This document shows, piece by piece, positions 63,262-64,000 of a DNA stretch of 64,000 nucleotides. The stretch lies in NCBI RefSeq assembly GCF_004684085.1, contig NZ_SRHZ01000081.1, positions 1-64,000 on the forward strand, written 5' to 3'. Position numbers and translations under genes: made by a program. The first letter of the stretch is position 1. Each line of letters opens with the position of its first letter. Source of the stretch: Stenotrophomonas maltophilia (lineage in GTDB: Bacteria > Pseudomonadota > Gammaproteobacteria > Xanthomonadales > Xanthomonadaceae). A model generated the notes under the pieces. It saw nothing but the letters and a program-made list of their open reading frames with translations. It ran no database searches and was not told the DNA's origin.

Positions 63262-63822
63262 ATGAAAGAACTCACCCTGCACTCTGCTGTCGCCTCGCTC
63301 CGCGCAGGCGGCGTGATCGCCTATCCGACCGAAGCGGTCTGGGGCCTGGGTTGCGACCCCTCGCACGAAGCTGCGGTGCACACGGTGCTGCGGCTGAAGC
63401 AGCGCCCGATCGAGAAGGGCATGATCCTGGTCGCCGCCGAGCTGGCGCAGCTGGAAGGCTGGGTGCGCCTGCAGGCGCTGCCCGATGCCCGCCAGCGTGC
63501 AGTGCTGGCCAGCTGGCCCGGCGCCAATACCTGGATCCTGCCAGCCGGCCCGCGCGCGCACCCCTGGGTCACCGGCGAGCACAGCGGCATCGCCGTGCGC
63601 ATCAGTGCCCACCCGCTGGTGGCGGAATTGTGCCGCGCCTGGGGCGGCCCCCTGGTATCCACCAGCGCCAATCTGGCCGGTGAACCGCCGGCACGCAGCC
63701 GCGAAGAGCTGGACCCACGCCTGCTGCGCCTGCTCGACGGCATCCTCGACGGGCAGACCGGTGGCCTGGGCCAGCCAACCCCGATCCGCGATGCGCTCAG
63801 CGGCAACGTGCTGCGCTCCTGA
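63262..63822 (+). CDS. tsaC: Threonylcarbamoyl-AMP synthase (YrdC/Sua5 family)
   Basis: A 186-residue enzyme that makes threonylcarbamoyl-AMP from Thr, bicarbonate and ATP for the t6A37 tRNA modification. Signatures: LRAGGVIAYPTEAVWGLGCD, RLKQRPIEKGMILVAAELAQ (K-x-R-P pattern) and LVSTSANLAGEPP (STSAN). I place the start at ATG 63262 to fit the usual TsaC length; ATG 63232 has a better G-rich ribosome site and would add 10 residues. In this window tsaC follows topA with SMAG repeats between. Confidence 0.93.
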   Translation: MKELTLHSAVASLRAGGVIAYPTEAVWGLGCDPSHEAAVHTVLRLKQRPIEKGMILVAAELAQLEGWVRLQALPDARQRAVLASWPGANTWILPAGPRAHPWVTGEHSGIAVRISAHPLVAELCRAWGGPLVSTSANLAGEPPARSREELDPRLLRLLDGILDGQTGGLGQPTPIRDALSGNVLRS

Positions 63823-63865
63823 GCCGGCGATTGCACAGCCACGGACAATCGCGCACCCTGCGGCC

Positions 63866-64000
63866 ATGAACCTGCTGCGCACCACCCTGGGCCTGTGCCT
63901 GCTGCTGCCATGCACTGCGCTGGCCGCCGAGGACGTCCGTGTGTACCGCTGCGTTGCCAGCAATGGCGCTGTCGCCCTGCAGGACACGCCCTGCAACAGC
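63866..64000 (+). CDS. DUF4124 domain exported protein, 5' part only
   Basis: The first 45 codons of a gene cut by the window end. A signal peptide (LRTTLGLCLLLPCTALAAE) leads into RVYRCVASNGAVALQDTPC, the beginning of a DUF4124 domain (VYRC...G...D.PC), found in many small exported proteins of xanthomonads. Function unknown. The remaining domains cannot be seen. Confidence 0.8.
   Translation, partial: MNLLRTTLGLCLLLPCTALAAEDVRVYRCVASNGAVALQDTPCNS

Overview
The window is a GC-rich (about 66-68 %) gammaproteobacterial chromosome segment. I infer Stenotrophomonas (S. maltophilia complex) from the gene content (xanthomonad-type OpgH, H-NS-like protein with a C-terminal binding motif, dtd-rpoD, def-fmt-rsmB facing lysM-dprA-smg-topA-tsaC) and from short GTAG-headed hairpins with CCACGC/GCGTGG stems, which look like the SMAG repeats described for this species. 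No database search was run. There is no phage, insertion sequence, integron or CRISPR array; it reads as ordinary chromosome with an accessory-rich first two thirds and a housekeeping last third.

Layout. 0-12 kb: esterase plus LytS/LytT (AlgZ/AlgR-type) two-component operon, periplasmic glucan glucosyltransferase OpgH, a catecholate-type TonB receptor, small proteins, a poly-HAMP chemoreceptor and an SDR epimerase. 12-28 kb: a run of regulator/effector pairs, most with a readable palindromic operator between them (S41 peptidase/MarR, M24-like protein and TetR, MFS/TetR, thioredoxin/TetR, LysR/MFS), a large S8 autotransporter protease, and a CmlA/FloR-type MFS exporter preceded by what looks like a leader-peptide attenuator. 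28-41 kb: an unannotated 36-residue membrane peptide, a second TonB receptor, an unfamiliar winged-helix protein, EamA/AraC, GST, H-NS-like protein, DoxX, fasciclin protein, tRNA-Ile(CAU) and an orphan YjjJ-type HipA kinase. 41-53 kb: rpoD, dtd, a LpxL-type acyltransferase, a RibBA homologue, a YdbS/YdbT-type PH-domain pair and a surface-glycan cluster. 53-64 kb: translation and DNA-maintenance genes (rsmB, fmt, def, lysM, dprA, smg, two GYF-domain membrane proteins, topA, tsaC), ending in a truncated DUF4124 gene.

How the parts work together. Several modules suggest sensing and surviving chemical stress: three MFS exporters with their own or neighbouring regulators, a WCHPC thioredoxin divergent from a TetR regulator, GST and a VOC protein. 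Iron/nutrient uptake is represented by two TonB receptors. The envelope theme is OpgH, the acyltransferase, three glycosyltransferases and a CDP-glycerol-type transferase. The most unusual signals are non-coding: two hairpins with AGGA loops followed by a near-perfect CsrA/RsmA consensus at the left edge, three overlapping alternative stems in front of the CmlA-like gene, SMAG hairpins whose bases form part of stop codons, and three spaced repeats upstream of the HipA-family gene. Start codons were moved from the longest open frame wherever a good ribosome-binding site or family alignment supported it. All folding, palindrome and motif calls were made by eye.
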